DNA of 64,000 nt from Bacteroides thetaiotaomicron VPI-5482 (GTDB taxonomy: Bacteria; Bacteroidota; Bacteroidia; Bacteroidales; Bacteroidaceae). The DNA lies in the NCBI RefSeq assembly GCF_000011065.1, contig NC_004663.1, positions 2,046,001-2,110,000 of the forward strand. The letters are read 5' to 3'. Positions within the stretch are counted from its first letter, which is position 1. Each line of letters opens with the position of its first letter. Below the pieces are notes generated by a model, which saw only the letters and a list, made by a program, of their open reading frames with translations, made no database searches and was not told where the DNA came from. Positions 16,347 through 26,870 of the stretch are shown here, piece after piece. The position numbers and the translations under genes were made by a program.

Positions 16347-17591
16347 ATGGCTTATCACCGTTCCGATCAGCAAATTGAACGTTCACTTATTATGGCAAAG
16401 GATAGACTCATTACTCCCGGTTATTGTTTCATCTTGGCAGCCAACTTCCTGCTCTACTTCGGTTTCTGGTTGCTGATTCCTGTTTTGCCGTTCTATTTAT
16501 CCGAGTTCTTTCAGGCAGGAAATTCCACTATCGGCATCGTGCTTTCCTGTTATACGGTAGCTGCACTCTGCATCCGTCCGTTTTCCGGCTATCTGCTGGA
16601 TACGTTTGCCCGTAAGCCGCTTTATCTTTTCGCTTATTTCATCTTTATGCTGATGTTTGCGGGATATCTTATCGCCGGCTCGCTTACCCTATTTATTATA
16701 TTCCGAATTATTCATGGAGTCTCTTTCGGCATGGTCACAGTAGGTGGAAATACAGTAGTCATTGACATTATGCCCTCTTCCCGCAGAGGTGAAGGGCTGG
16801 GCTATTATGGACTGACCAATAATATCGCCATGTCCATCGGACCGATGTTCGGACTGTTTTTACATGACGGAGGGGTTTCTTTCGCTACAATATTCTGCTA
16901 TGCGCTCGGTTCCTGTATGCTGGGATTCCTGTCCGCAAGCCTGGTGAAAACACCTTATAAACCACCGGTAAAGCGTGAACCGATTTCACTCGACCGTTTC
17001 ATTTTATTAAAAGGAATGCCTGCGGGACTCAGCCTGTTGCTACTCTCCATCCCCTACGGAATGACCACCAATTATGTAGCCATGTATGCCCGCGAAATAG
17101 GAATCCATACACAAACAGGTTTCTTTTTTACCTTTATGGCGATCGGTATGGCCATTTCCCGTATATTCTCAGGAAAGCTGGTGGACCGGGGAAAGATAAC
17201 CCAAGTAATTGCCGCCGGACTCAATCTGGTTATAATAAGTTTCTTCCTGCTCGCATCCTGTGTATATCTGATTCAATGGAATGATGCTGCCTGCACCATT
17301 CTCTTTTTCGGAATTGCCCTGCTGATGGGAATCGGATTCGGAATTATGTTTCCGGCATTCAATACTCTGTTCGTAAACCTTGCCCCCAACAACCAACGGG
17401 GAACAGCTACTTCCACCTACCTGACCTCATGGGATGTAGGAATTGGTATCGGTATGCTGACCGGAGGATATATAGCCGAAATCTGTTCGTTTGACAAAGC
17501 ATATCTTTTCGGTGCCTGCCTGACAGTAGTTTCCGCTGTCTATTTCAAATTAAAAGTAACGCCTCACTACCATAAAAACAAGTTAAGATGA
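16347..17591 (+). CDS. Major facilitator superfamily transporter
   Basis: 414 residues with about 12 hydrophobic helices and MFS signatures: GYLLDTFARKPLYL between helices 2 and 3, HGVSFGMVTVGGNTVVIDIM, and SGKLVDRGK in the second half. It is an inner-membrane secondary transporter, substrate unknown; sequence type resembles drug/arabinose-like exporters. The first 15 residues (MAYHRSDQQIERSLI) look like an over-long start; ATG at 16392 (MAKDRLITPGY) is the more likely start. The stop overlaps the nth ATG by four bases, indicating a coupled pair. Confidence 0.88.
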   Translation: MAYHRSDQQIERSLIMAKDRLITPGYCFILAANFLLYFGFWLLIPVLPFYLSEFFQAGNSTIGIVLSCYTVAALCIRPFSGYLLDTFARKPLYLFAYFIFMLMFAGYLIAGSLTLFIIFRIIHGVSFGMVTVGGNTVVIDIMPSSRRGEGLGYYGLTNNIAMSIGPMFGLFLHDGGVSFATIFCYALGSCMLGFLSASLVKTPYKPPVKREPISLDRFILLKGMPAGLSLLLLSIPYGMTTNYVAMYAREIGIHTQTGFFFTFMAIGMAISRIFSGKLVDRGKITQVIAAGLNLVIISFFLLASCVYLIQWNDAACTILFFGIALLMGIGFGIMFPAFNTLFVNLAPNNQRGTATSTYLTSWDVGIGIGMLTGGYIAEICSFDKAYLFGACLTVVSAVYFKLKVTPHYHKNKLR

Positions 17592-18265
17592 GAAAGAAAG
17601 AACGTTATGAAAAAGTAATCGCATGGTTTCAGGCAAATGTTCCTGTAGCCGAAACAGAATTACATTACAATAATCCGTATGAATTACTGATCGCTGTAAT
17701 CCTTTCTGCACAATGTACGGATAAACGAGTAAATATGATCACTCCGCCTCTCTACAAGGACTTCCCGACTCCGGAAGCTCTTGCTGCCAGTACGCCTGAA
17801 GTTATTTTCGAATACATCCGGAGCGTATCTTATCCGAATAACAAAGCCAAACATCTGGTAGGAATGGCTAAAATGCTGGTTAATGACTTCAACAGCAAAG
17901 TGCCCGACAACATGGATGACCTGATCAAACTTCCCGGTGTAGGAAGAAAGACCGCCAATGTGATTCAGTCCGTCGTTTTCAACAAAGCAGCGATGGCGGT
18001 TGATACCCACGTTTTCCGTGTCAGTCACCGCATCGGACTGGTGCCGGACAGTTGTACGACTCCATTCAGCGTAGAGAAAGAACTGGTGAAGAACATTCCG
18101 GAAAAATTAATACCCATAGCCCATCACTGGCTTATTCTGCATGGTCGTTATGTTTGTCAGGCACGTACGCCGAAATGTGACACCTGCGGTTTGCAAATGA
18201 TGTGCAAATATTTCTGTAACACTTATAAAGTTACAAAAGAGGCACCAAAAGCCAAGAATAAATAA
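17588..18265 (+). CDS. nth: Endonuclease III (DNA glycosylase/AP lyase)
   Basis: 225-residue base-excision repair enzyme removing oxidised pyrimidines. The helix-hairpin-helix LPGVGRKTANVIQ carries the catalytic lysine, the catalytic aspartate is in AVDTHVFRVSHR, and a [4Fe-4S] cluster motif Cys-x6-Cys-x2-Cys-x5-Cys closes the fold (CQARTPKCDTCGLQMMCKYF, then C). Length is typical. ATG overlaps the end of the MFS gene (ATGA). Confidence 0.97.
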   Translation: MRKKERYEKVIAWFQANVPVAETELHYNNPYELLIAVILSAQCTDKRVNMITPPLYKDFPTPEALAASTPEVIFEYIRSVSYPNNKAKHLVGMAKMLVNDFNSKVPDNMDDLIKLPGVGRKTANVIQSVVFNKAAMAVDTHVFRVSHRIGLVPDSCTTPFSVEKELVKNIPEKLIPIAHHWLILHGRYVCQARTPKCDTCGLQMMCKYFCNTYKVTKEAPKAKNK

Positions 18266-18296
18266 CGATTTAATAGCAAGGAACCGAAATAAATAG

Positions 18297-18304
18297 TAAC
18301 TTTG
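18297..18304 (+). promoter_or_regulatory. pgk promoter -7 box
   Basis: TAACTTTG followed by CGG matches TAnnTTTG, 54 bases before the pgk ATG, in the gap after nth. No good -33 TTTG is seen at the right distance. Confidence 0.5.
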
Positions 18305-18358
18305 CGGTCGATCAAAAAAGAGAATATTAAAAACACTTTTAAATAAAAATAGAGTATT

Positions 18359-19618
18359 ATGCAGACAATTGACAAATTCAATTTTGCCGGTAAAAAGGCA
18401 TTTGTTCGCGTGGACTTCAATGTACCCCTGGACGAAAACTTCAACATTACAGATGACACTCGTATGCGTGCAGCTCTTCCTACTTTGAAGAAGATTTTGG
18501 CTGACGGCGGTAGCATCATCATCGGTTCTCACCTGGGCCGTCCGAAAGGCGTTGCCGACAAATTCTCTTTGAAACATATCATCAAACATCTGTCTGAACT
18601 GCTGGGCGTTGAAGTTCAGTTTGCTAACGACTGCATGGGCGAAGAAGCCGCTGTAAAAGCTGCTGCTCTGCAACCGGGAGAAGTTCTGTTGCTCGAAAAC
18701 CTTCGCTTCTATGCTGAGGAAGAAGGCAAACCAAGAGGTTTGGCTGAAGATGCCACAGACGAAGAAAAGGCTGCTGCAAAGAAGGCTGTCAAAGAAAGCC
18801 AGAAAGAATTCACCAAGAAATTGGCTTCTTACGCTGACTGCTACGTAAACGACGCATTCGGTACAGCTCACCGTGCACACGCTTCTACAGCTCTGATCGC
18901 TAAATACTTCGACACTGACAACAAGATGTTCGGTTACCTGATGGAGAAAGAAGTAAAAGCTGTTGATAAAGTATTGAACGACATCCAACGTCCGTTCACT
19001 GCTATCATGGGTGGTTCTAAAGTTTCTTCTAAAATCGAAATCATCGAAAACCTGTTGAATAAGGTAGACAACCTGATCATCGCAGGTGGTATGACTTATA
19101 CATTCACCAAAGCAATGGGTGGTAAAATCGGTATCTCTATCTGTGAGGACGACAAACTTGACCTGGCTTTGGATCTGATCAAGAAAGCAAAAGAAAAGGG
19201 TGTAAACCTTGTACTGGCTGTTGACGCTAAGATCGCTGACGCTTTCTCTAACGACGCTAACACTCAGTTCTGCGCTGTTGATGAAATTCCTGACGGATGG
19301 GAAGGTCTTGACATCGGTCCTAAGACTGAAGAAATCTTCGCTAACGTAATCAAAGAATCCAAAACTATTCTTTGGAACGGTCCTACAGGTGTATTCGAAT
19401 TTGAAAACTTCACTCACGGTTCACGTACAGTAGGTGAAGCTATCGTTGAAGCAACTAAGAACGGTGCATTCTCACTTGTGGGGGGTGGTGACTCTGTAGC
19501 TTGTGTTAACAAGTTCGGTCTGGCTAGCGGCGTATCTTATGTTTCTACAGGTGGTGGCGCATTGCTCGAAGCAATCGAAGGAAAAGTTCTTCCGGGTATC
19601 GCTGCCATTAATGAATAA
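18359..19618 (+). CDS. pgk: Phosphoglycerate kinase
   Basis: 419-residue glycolytic enzyme transferring phosphate from 1,3-bisphosphoglycerate to ADP. Signature [20 protein letters not shown] near the N-terminus, GSHLGRPKG substrate loop, [12 protein letters not shown], and C-terminal nucleotide loop [15 protein letters not shown]. Length is typical. Codon use is strongly biased (CGT, GGT, CTG, AAC), as in highly expressed genes, compared with its neighbours. Own promoter upstream and hairpin terminator downstream suggest a monocistronic unit. Confidence 0.98.
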
Positions 19619-19648
19619 TGAATTTATAACAATGTAATTTTAGATACG

Positions 19649-19684
19649 AGGGCAGTTCTTTGTGAAAAGAGTTGCCCTTATTTA
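19649..19684 (+). terminator. Terminator after pgk
   Basis: AGGGCA (19649-19654) pairs with TGCCCT (19673-19678), with TTCTTT/AAAAGA extending the stem, then TATTTAT. Confidence 0.7.
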
Positions 19685-19706
19685 TATCTGACCCATCAAC
19701 TAAGGC

Positions 19707-20678
19707 ATGAAGAGAGCAGCACTCATATTCTGTATCCTCCTTTTCTTCCTTTATTCTTGCCAAAGAAAAAAAGGAGAAAGCGTCTTTATACCTTCAACAG
19801 AATTACAACCACTCACACTGGGAATGCTCCCGACTCTGGACGGACTGCCTTTTCACATAGCTAAAGCACAAGGAATCTACGATTCGCTGGGATTGGATTT
19901 GACCATCCTTTCTTTCAATTCCGCCTATGACCGCGACGCAGCGTTCCAGTTCAAATCAATGGATGGCATGATCACCGACTATCCCAGTGCAGTAACTCTA
20001 CAGGCTATCCACCATACCGACTTAGGAATCATTTTGAAACATGACGGTTATTTCTGTTTTATAGTCTCCAAAGAAAGCGGTATCAACCAACTTCAGGAAC
20101 TCAAAGAAAAAAATATAGCTGTTTCACATAATACGATTATCGAGTATGCAACCGGACAGCTACTGAACAAAGCGGGAATCAGTCAGGCAGAAGTGAACAA
20201 ACCGGAAATCGCCCAGCTCCCTCTTCGCCTGCAAATGCTGCAATACGATCAGATTGACGCATCCTTCCTCCCCGACCCTGCCGCATCCATCGCAATGAAT
20301 GCCCGTCACCGGTCTCTGATCAGCACACAGGAATTGGGAATTGATTTCACTGTCACCGCTTTCTCCCGAGAAGCCATCAACGAAAAAAGAAGAGAAATCG
20401 AACTATTAATCACCGGATATAATCTGGGAATAGACTATATAAAAATGCACCCGCAAAAAGAATGGAAACAGGTATTGATAGAGATCGGCGTTCCGGAAAA
20501 CCTGACCGGCCTCATTGCACTCCCTGTTTACAGAAAAGCGGAGCGCCCCTCAGCCGATGCCCTGGATAAAGCTGTAACATGGCTGAAAACAAACAACCGG
20601 ATACCTCAGACATATTCCGGATACAAAAGTCTGATAGATACAACTTTTATAAAAACAAATTCAACTACTATCAAATAA
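19707..20678 (+). CDS. NMT1/SsuA-like substrate-binding lipoprotein
   Basis: 323-residue periplasmic binding protein of the NMT1/THI5 (nitrate, sulfonate, thiamine-precursor) class. Lipoprotein signal MKRAALIFCILLFFLYSC with Cys18, then LGMLPTLDGLPFHIAKAQGI typical of the first strand-helix of this fold, and LPDPAASIAMN later. Such proteins normally deliver ligand to an ABC permease, but no permease or ATPase is adjacent; instead a porin gene follows 11 bases after the stop. The ligand is not known; a sulfonate, thiamine-precursor or similar small molecule are possibilities. Confidence 0.85.
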   Translation: MKRAALIFCILLFFLYSCQRKKGESVFIPSTELQPLTLGMLPTLDGLPFHIAKAQGIYDSLGLDLTILSFNSAYDRDAAFQFKSMDGMITDYPSAVTLQAIHHTDLGIILKHDGYFCFIVSKESGINQLQELKEKNIAVSHNTIIEYATGQLLNKAGISQAEVNKPEIAQLPLRLQMLQYDQIDASFLPDPAASIAMNARHRSLISTQELGIDFTVTAFSREAINEKRREIELLITGYNLGIDYIKMHPQKEWKQVLIEIGVPENLTGLIALPVYRKAERPSADALDKAVTWLKTNNRIPQTYSGYKSLIDTTFIKTNSTTIK

Positions 20679-20689
20679 CAACTAATCAT

Positions 20690-21733
20690 ATGCGAAAAAC
20701 ACTCTTTCGACTCTCAATGATCGCGTTCGCCCTGCTTGGTATGCAGAGTACGCTCACCGCACAGGAGAAAACACCGTTGAATCAAGTAGTCAATACACTG
20801 AAAGAAAGAATCAGTCTGGCCGGTTATGCACAACTGGGCTATACATACGACGATGCCGCCGATCCCGACAATACATTCGACATCAAACGGATCATCTTTA
20901 TGGCACATGGTAAAATCACCGACAGATGGACATGCGATTTCATGTATGATTTCTACAACGGTGGTATGCTGCTCGAAGTATATACAGACTACCGGATCCT
21001 TTCCGGACTTACAGCACGTATCGGAGAATTCAAAGTTCCTTATACCATTGAAAACGAACTGTCTCCCACTACGGTGGAGCTGATCAACTGCTATTCTCAG
21101 TCAGTCTGTTATCTGGCGGGAGTCAGCGGCAGTGACAAATGTTATGGAATGACTTCCGGACGAGACATCGGTATGATGATTCACGGAAAATTATTTCATG
21201 ATTTCCTCCAATACAAATTTGCTGTCATGAACGGACAGGGCTTAAACACCAAAGACAAAAACAGTCAGAAAGATGTAGTCGGCAATCTGATGGTGTATCC
21301 TAACAAATGGCTGTCCGTAGGGGGATCTTTCATTCGGGGAACCGGACACGCCATAGGTGACTCCCAATATTCGGGAATCAAAGCAGGAGAAAATTACGCC
21401 AAGAAACGCTTGAGCCTGGGAGGGGTTGTTACTACTTCCGCATTCAACTTCCGTACGGAATATCTTGCAGGAAAAGACAGAAACGTAAAAAGCGAAGGAT
21501 TCTATGCGACAGGCAGCGTACGTTTATTACAAAATTTCGACTTTATCGCCTCTTTCGATTATTTCAATCCGAACAAAGCGGCAGATTTCAAACAAAATAA
21601 TTACATTGCCGGACTGCAATACTGGTTTTATCCCAGATGCCGTGTGCAGGCACAATACACTTTTTGTGATAAAAAAGGAGACGGACAAAAGGATTCTAAT
21701 CTGATACAAGCACAGGTGCAAGTCAGATTCTAA
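20690..21733 (+). CDS. Outer-membrane porin (OprO/P-like beta barrel)
   Basis: 347 residues. Start chosen at ATG 20690 because it gives a signal peptide (MRKTLFRLSMIAFALLGMQS, cleaved near LTAQE); an earlier in-frame ATG would add 37 charged residues and overlap the preceding gene. The mature part alternates polar and hydrophobic residues as amphipathic strands and ends in QVQVRF with a C-terminal phenylalanine, as outer-membrane barrels do. ISLAGYAQLGYTYDD and FKVPYTIENELSP resemble phosphate-selective porins. It is 11 bases downstream of the NMT1-type binding protein, suggesting a shared import role. Confidence 0.82.
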   Translation: MRKTLFRLSMIAFALLGMQSTLTAQEKTPLNQVVNTLKERISLAGYAQLGYTYDDAADPDNTFDIKRIIFMAHGKITDRWTCDFMYDFYNGGMLLEVYTDYRILSGLTARIGEFKVPYTIENELSPTTVELINCYSQSVCYLAGVSGSDKCYGMTSGRDIGMMIHGKLFHDFLQYKFAVMNGQGLNTKDKNSQKDVVGNLMVYPNKWLSVGGSFIRGTGHAIGDSQYSGIKAGENYAKKRLSLGGVVTTSAFNFRTEYLAGKDRNVKSEGFYATGSVRLLQNFDFIASFDYFNPNKAADFKQNNYIAGLQYWFYPRCRVQAQYTFCDKKGDGQKDSNLIQAQVQVRF

Positions 21734-21781
21734 CTTTTTGGCATCCTTTTTGTTCTATTACCTATAAATAATTGAACCATT

Positions 21782-23986
21782 ATGAACGAAAAAACGATTA
21801 ATGAACAATACGCCTATATACGCACTCTGCTTGAAGAAAAAAGACTTAAAGAAGCTCTGATGCAGTTGGAATCCCTGCTCTGGCAATGTCCGGACTGGGA
21901 TTTACGTACCCGCTTGGAGCAACTGCAAACCTCCTACAAGTATATGCTGGAGTATATGCGCCAAGGTGCAAACGACCCAGAACGCTGGAATGTATACAGA
22001 AAACTCATAGCTGATACCTGGGAAATAGCCGACCGTTCGCGCCTGCTTATGCTGGACAATGCTTCATCAAGATATTATCATGAGGTACGCCGCACTCCCC
22101 GACCGGAAAGTCTGTCAGCATATACACTCAAAAAATTACTGCACATGCTGGAGTCATTCAATGACGACTTGGCAGTCAGCGGACTGTTGTCTGACGAAAA
22201 GATGGACGAGGTACTGAAACGGCATGAAGAAACACTTAAATATATGTTTCTGCAAACATGGACCAACAGTGCATGGACTCCCGAAGAGGAAGAGGATGCA
22301 CAATCCATGCTTACCTCCGAACTTCTTCCGGTGAACGACCTGTGCCTGTTTATCAGTGCCGTCACATTAAGTCTGATGGAATGCTTTGACCTGCGTAAAA
22401 TCATGTGGCTGCTGGACGCTTACCGCCATCCGGATGTCAATGCCGGTCAACGTGCACTGGTAGGTGTCATTTTCATTTTCCATATCTACAAGAACCGTCT
22501 TTCACTCTACAATGATCTGGTCAAGAGAGTCGACCTCATGGATGAGATTTCTCCATTCAAAGAGGATGTGGCACGTATCTATCACCAAATGTTACTATGC
22601 CAGGAAACGGAAAAGATAGACAAGAAAATGAGAGAGGAAATCATTCCCGAAATGTTGAAGAATGTTTCGTCCATGCGGAACATGAGATTCGGCTTTGAGG
22701 AGAATGAGGATGAGAACGATGACAAGAATCCGGATTGGGCGGACGCTTTCGAACAATCAGGACTGGGAGACAAGTTGCGCGAAATGAATGAACTGCAACT
22801 GGAAGGAGCCGACGTATACATGAGTACATTTGCGGCACTGAAAAGTTATCCGTTCTTCCGGGAAGTACAGAATTGGTTTTACCCGTTCAGCAAGCAGCAA
22901 TCCGATGTCATCAAGCAACTGAAACAGGAAGGTAACGAGAAAAACACATTGCTGGATTTAATTCTTCAATCGGGATTTTTCAGTAACAGTGACAAGTACT
23001 CACTCTTCTTTACGATCCGGCAGTTGCCAAAGGCGCAGCAAGACATGATGCTAAGCCAGCTCGGTGAACAACAAGTGGCAGAACTGACCGAGAAGTCGAG
23101 TGCGGAAACAATGAAGAAATTCAATGAGCGACCGGGAACCGTCAGCAATCAATATCTGCATGACCTGTACCGTTTCTTCAAGCTCAGTGTACGCCGCCAT
23201 GAGTTTAGGGACATCTTTAAGGAAAAACTCGATTTACACCACATTCCTGCACTTAGTAACGTATTATATAGTGAAGATATCCTATTCCCGATCGCAGATT
23301 TCTATTTAAAGAAAGAACGCTGGAATGAGGCAATAGAAGTGTACGAGGAAATGGAAACGATCGGAGCACTTCAGGAAAGAGGTGCGGAATATTATCAGAA
23401 ACTGGGATATGCCCTGCAAAAAAGCAAGAAGTATGCAGAAGCGATCGGTGCTTATCTGAAAGCGGATACACTGAAACCGGATAACATCTGGAACAACCGC
23501 CATCTGGCTATCTGTTACCGGTTAAACCGAAATTATCAGGCTGCATTGAGCTATTATAAAAAGGTGGAAGAAGCTACACCGGAAGATACCAATGTTATTT
23601 TCCATATCGGCAGTTGCCTGGCCGAACTCGGACAATACGAAGAAGCTGCCAACTACTTTTTCAAACTGGATTTCATCGAAAGTAATTGCATAAAAGCATG
23701 GCGTGGCATCGGGTGGTGTTCATTCATCAGCCGGAAATACGAACAAGCCATGAAATATTACGAAAAGATCATCGAACAGAAGCCACTGGCTATCGACTAT
23801 ATGAATGCCGGACACGTCGCATGGACAATGGGAGACATTCAGAAAGCGGCCGCCCTGTACGGCAAGTCAATCACAGCCAACGGAAACCGCGAACGCTTTC
23901 TGGAGATGTTCCGGAAAGACGAGGAAGCTCTTCTCAAACAAGGTATTCAAGAAGAGGACATCCCGTTAATGCTGGATTTATTATAA
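21782..23986 (+). CDS. Large cytoplasmic TPR-repeat protein
   Basis: 734 residues, no signal peptide or membrane segment. Tetratricopeptide repeats occupy about residues 520-715 (RWNEAIEVYEEMETIGAL, KYAEAIGAYLKADTLKPDN, NYQAALSYYKKVEEATPED, QYEEAANYFFKLDFIESN, KYEQAMKYYEKIIEQKP). The first 500 residues are helical and acidic and not recognised. TPRs mediate protein contacts, so a scaffold or assembly role is likely but unproven. It is followed by the convergent maf gene, whose stop overlaps its own by six bases, leaving no room for a terminator between them. Confidence 0.85.
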   Translation: MNEKTINEQYAYIRTLLEEKRLKEALMQLESLLWQCPDWDLRTRLEQLQTSYKYMLEYMRQGANDPERWNVYRKLIADTWEIADRSRLLMLDNASSRYYHEVRRTPRPESLSAYTLKKLLHMLESFNDDLAVSGLLSDEKMDEVLKRHEETLKYMFLQTWTNSAWTPEEEEDAQSMLTSELLPVNDLCLFISAVTLSLMECFDLRKIMWLLDAYRHPDVNAGQRALVGVIFIFHIYKNRLSLYNDLVKRVDLMDEISPFKEDVARIYHQMLLCQETEKIDKKMREEIIPEMLKNVSSMRNMRFGFEENEDENDDKNPDWADAFEQSGLGDKLREMNELQLEGADVYMSTFAALKSYPFFREVQNWFYPFSKQQSDVIKQLKQEGNEKNTLLDLILQSGFFSNSDKYSLFFTIRQLPKAQQDMMLSQLGEQQVAELTEKSSAETMKKFNERPGTVSNQYLHDLYRFFKLSVRRHEFRDIFKEKLDLHHIPALSNVLYSEDILFPIADFYLKKERWNEAIEVYEEMETIGALQERGAEYYQKLGYALQKSKKYAEAIGAYLKADTLKPDNIWNNRHLAICYRLNRNYQAALSYYKKVEEATPEDTNVIFHIGSCLAELGQYEEAANYFFKLDFIESNCIKAWRGIGWCSFISRKYEQAMKYYEKIIEQKPLAIDYMNAGHVAWTMGDIQKAAALYGKSITANGNRERFLEMFRKDEEALLKQGIQEEDIPLMLDLL

Positions 23987-24562
23987 CTTCTTCAGCTCCC
24001 CGTACAGTTTCTGTATGGGGAGTCCCATTATATTATAAAAGCTGCCCGAAATAGACTTTACCCCTATATATCCGATCCATTCCTGCACTCCATACGCTCC
24101 CGCTTTATCCATAGGCTGATATTTGTCCACATAATACCGGATTTCCTCTTCGGACAAAACATCAAATTCCACATCGGATGCAGCAGTAAAGCTCTTTTGC
24201 CATTCAGTGGTCGTAAGACAAACACCGGTGAACACCTGATGTGACTTACCGGACAAAGAACGGAGCATTTCGACCGCTCCTTCGCGACCTTCCGGCTTTC
24301 CAAGCACTTTACCATCGAGCCAGACAATCGTATCTGCCGTAATCAACAGTTCCCCCGGTTGCATAATACTCCGGTAAGCATCCGCCTTTTCGCGGGAGAT
24401 ATATTCCGGAATCTCAGCACCAGCCAGATCGGCTGGATATGATTCATCCACATCCGGCAATGTCCTGACCACATAATCCACTCCCAAACCTGACATCAGT
24501 TCTTTCCGGCGGGGAGAATTGGAGGCTAATATAATCTGATATTTATCTAAATTTCCAAGCAT
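23981..24562 (-). CDS. maf: Maf-family nucleoside triphosphate pyrophosphatase
   Basis: 193 residues with LASNSPRRKELMSGLGVDY at the N-terminus, ITADTIVWLDGKVLGKP carrying the catalytic aspartate, and HQVFTGVCL. The family hydrolyses dTTP/UTP and modified pyrimidine nucleotides to monophosphates as a house-cleaning function. Transcribed leftwards after kdsC (30 bases) and overlapping the convergent TPR gene end by six bases. Confidence 0.95.
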   Translation of the reverse strand: MLGNLDKYQIILASNSPRRKELMSGLGVDYVVRTLPDVDESYPADLAGAEIPEYISREKADAYRSIMQPGELLITADTIVWLDGKVLGKPEGREGAVEMLRSLSGKSHQVFTGVCLTTTEWQKSFTAASDVEFDVLSEEEIRYYVDKYQPMDKAGAYGVQEWIGYIGVKSISGSFYNIMGLPIQKLYGELKKL

Positions 24563-24592
24563 AATTTTATTTATTATTAAGTGATTTACAAC

Positions 24593-25889
<1,297 letters not shown>

Positions 25890-25896
25890 TGTTTCT

Positions 25897-26232
25897 TTAA
25901 CGTTTTGAAACCCAAAATAAAATAATTCCGATGATCAACAGTGCCAATGGCAACAGATAACCGGACAAGGAACCGAGCAATGACATTACCAGACCGATAT
26001 TCATTACCAGCCACAGTCCCAACAGCACAAAGCCGACCGACTTGTCACGCTTGAAAATAAGAAAACTGATAGAGGCATACAACAACAAATTGTCCTTATT
26101 CATCACCCAAGGCAAACCTATAGAAGCAAAGGGGAGCAGTTTATTTATCAGGAAAAGAGTTCCGATAACAATAAAAGCGACGGCAGTAGCCTTATAAGTA
26201 TCTTTATTATTATTTGCTTTGACAGCTCCCAT
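25897..26232 (-). CDS. Small four-helix membrane protein (LiaF/DUF5668-like)
   Basis: 111 residues with four hydrophobic stretches: about 14-35, 45-60, 65-85 and 88-108. The pattern with FIVIGTLFLINKLLPF and a short polar start resembles LiaF-type transmembrane domains (DUF5668). Function unknown; possibly envelope stress sensing. It starts 2 bases after the nitroreductase stop and ends 7 bases before DUF2520. Confidence 0.72.
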   Translation of the reverse strand: MGAVKANNNKDTYKATAVAFIVIGTLFLINKLLPFASIGLPWVMNKDNLLLYASISFLIFKRDKSVGFVLLGLWLVMNIGLVMSLLGSLSGYLLPLALLIIGIILFWVSKR

Positions 26233-26234
26233 CG

Positions 26235-26771
26235 TTATTTTCCTCCGAACTTATTAATATGAATTTTCTCCCACTGGAGGTGTTCTTCGTTGAAAGGCTT
26301 ACGTTCCATTCCCTTATGTCCGATGGCAATCACGGAAAGAATCTGCAGTTGCAAAGGAATATCCAAAATTCCATGAACAAACTCGTCAGACGGCATTCCG
26401 GTTGCAGTGAAACGTTCGCGAACCTGTACCCAACAGCTTCCCAGCCCCAAATCTTCCGCCTGCAACTGTATCATGATGGAAGCAATAGAAGCATCTTCAA
26501 TCCACACATCGCTTGCCAACGGATCAGCCATCACAACAATCGCCAAAGCAGCATCCGCAATGAACGAGGAAGCCTGCTCTTTGCAGTGAGACAGTTCTTT
26601 CAACTTTTCTTTATCATCGACTACCACAAACTGCCAGCTATTACTACGTTTGGAACTGGGAGACATCAAGGCAGCTTTCATCAGTGCCACAACCTCATCC
26701 TGTGTTAACTCCTCATCCGTAAATTTGCGCATACTGCGGCGATTCTTTATCAGTTCACTGAAATTTTCCAT
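26235..26771 (-). CDS. Nitroreductase-family flavoprotein
   Basis: 178 residues from ATG 26771 (MENFSELIKNRRSMRKF); a longer in-frame extension to 26978 would cross the promoter and is rejected. FMN-binding arginines are in NRRSMRKF, with PSSKRSNSWQFVVVDD and a C-terminal AIGHKGMERKPF. The family reduces nitro compounds, quinones or flavins with NAD(P)H as dimers in the cytoplasm. First gene of the leftward operon; a perfect minus-strand -7 box lies about 32 bases upstream. Confidence 0.9.
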   Translation of the reverse strand: MENFSELIKNRRSMRKFTDEELTQDEVVALMKAALMSPSSKRSNSWQFVVVDDKEKLKELSHCKEQASSFIADAALAIVVMADPLASDVWIEDASIASIMIQLQAEDLGLGSCWVQVRERFTATGMPSDEFVHGILDIPLQLQILSVIAIGHKGMERKPFNEEHLQWEKIHINKFGGK

Positions 26772-26802
26772 ATTATTTCCGTTTTCATTTGATTTATGTA
26801 TG

Positions 26803-26850
26803 CAAAGATAGCGCAAACCGATCGTAATAAGAAATGAAATTGTATCTTTG
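26803..26850. promoter_or_regulatory. Divergent promoters for nitroreductase and small basic protein
   Basis: CAAAGATA (26803-26810) is TATCTTTG on the minus strand. TATCTTTG (26843-26850) reads right, 20 bases before the small ORF at 26871, leaving a leader of about 15 bases. Both match TAnnTTTG exactly. Confidence 0.65.
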
Positions 26851-26870
26851 CACTGAGAAATATATTCATT

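Noticed and set aside
15194..19417. Long minus-strand ORFs opposite pheS, nth and pgk
   Set aside because: Result of strong codon bias in pheS and pgk; translations are low-complexity and match nothing.
20579..20689. 37-residue N-terminal extension of the porin gene
   Set aside because: It overlaps the binding-protein gene and would hide a clear signal peptide starting at 20690.
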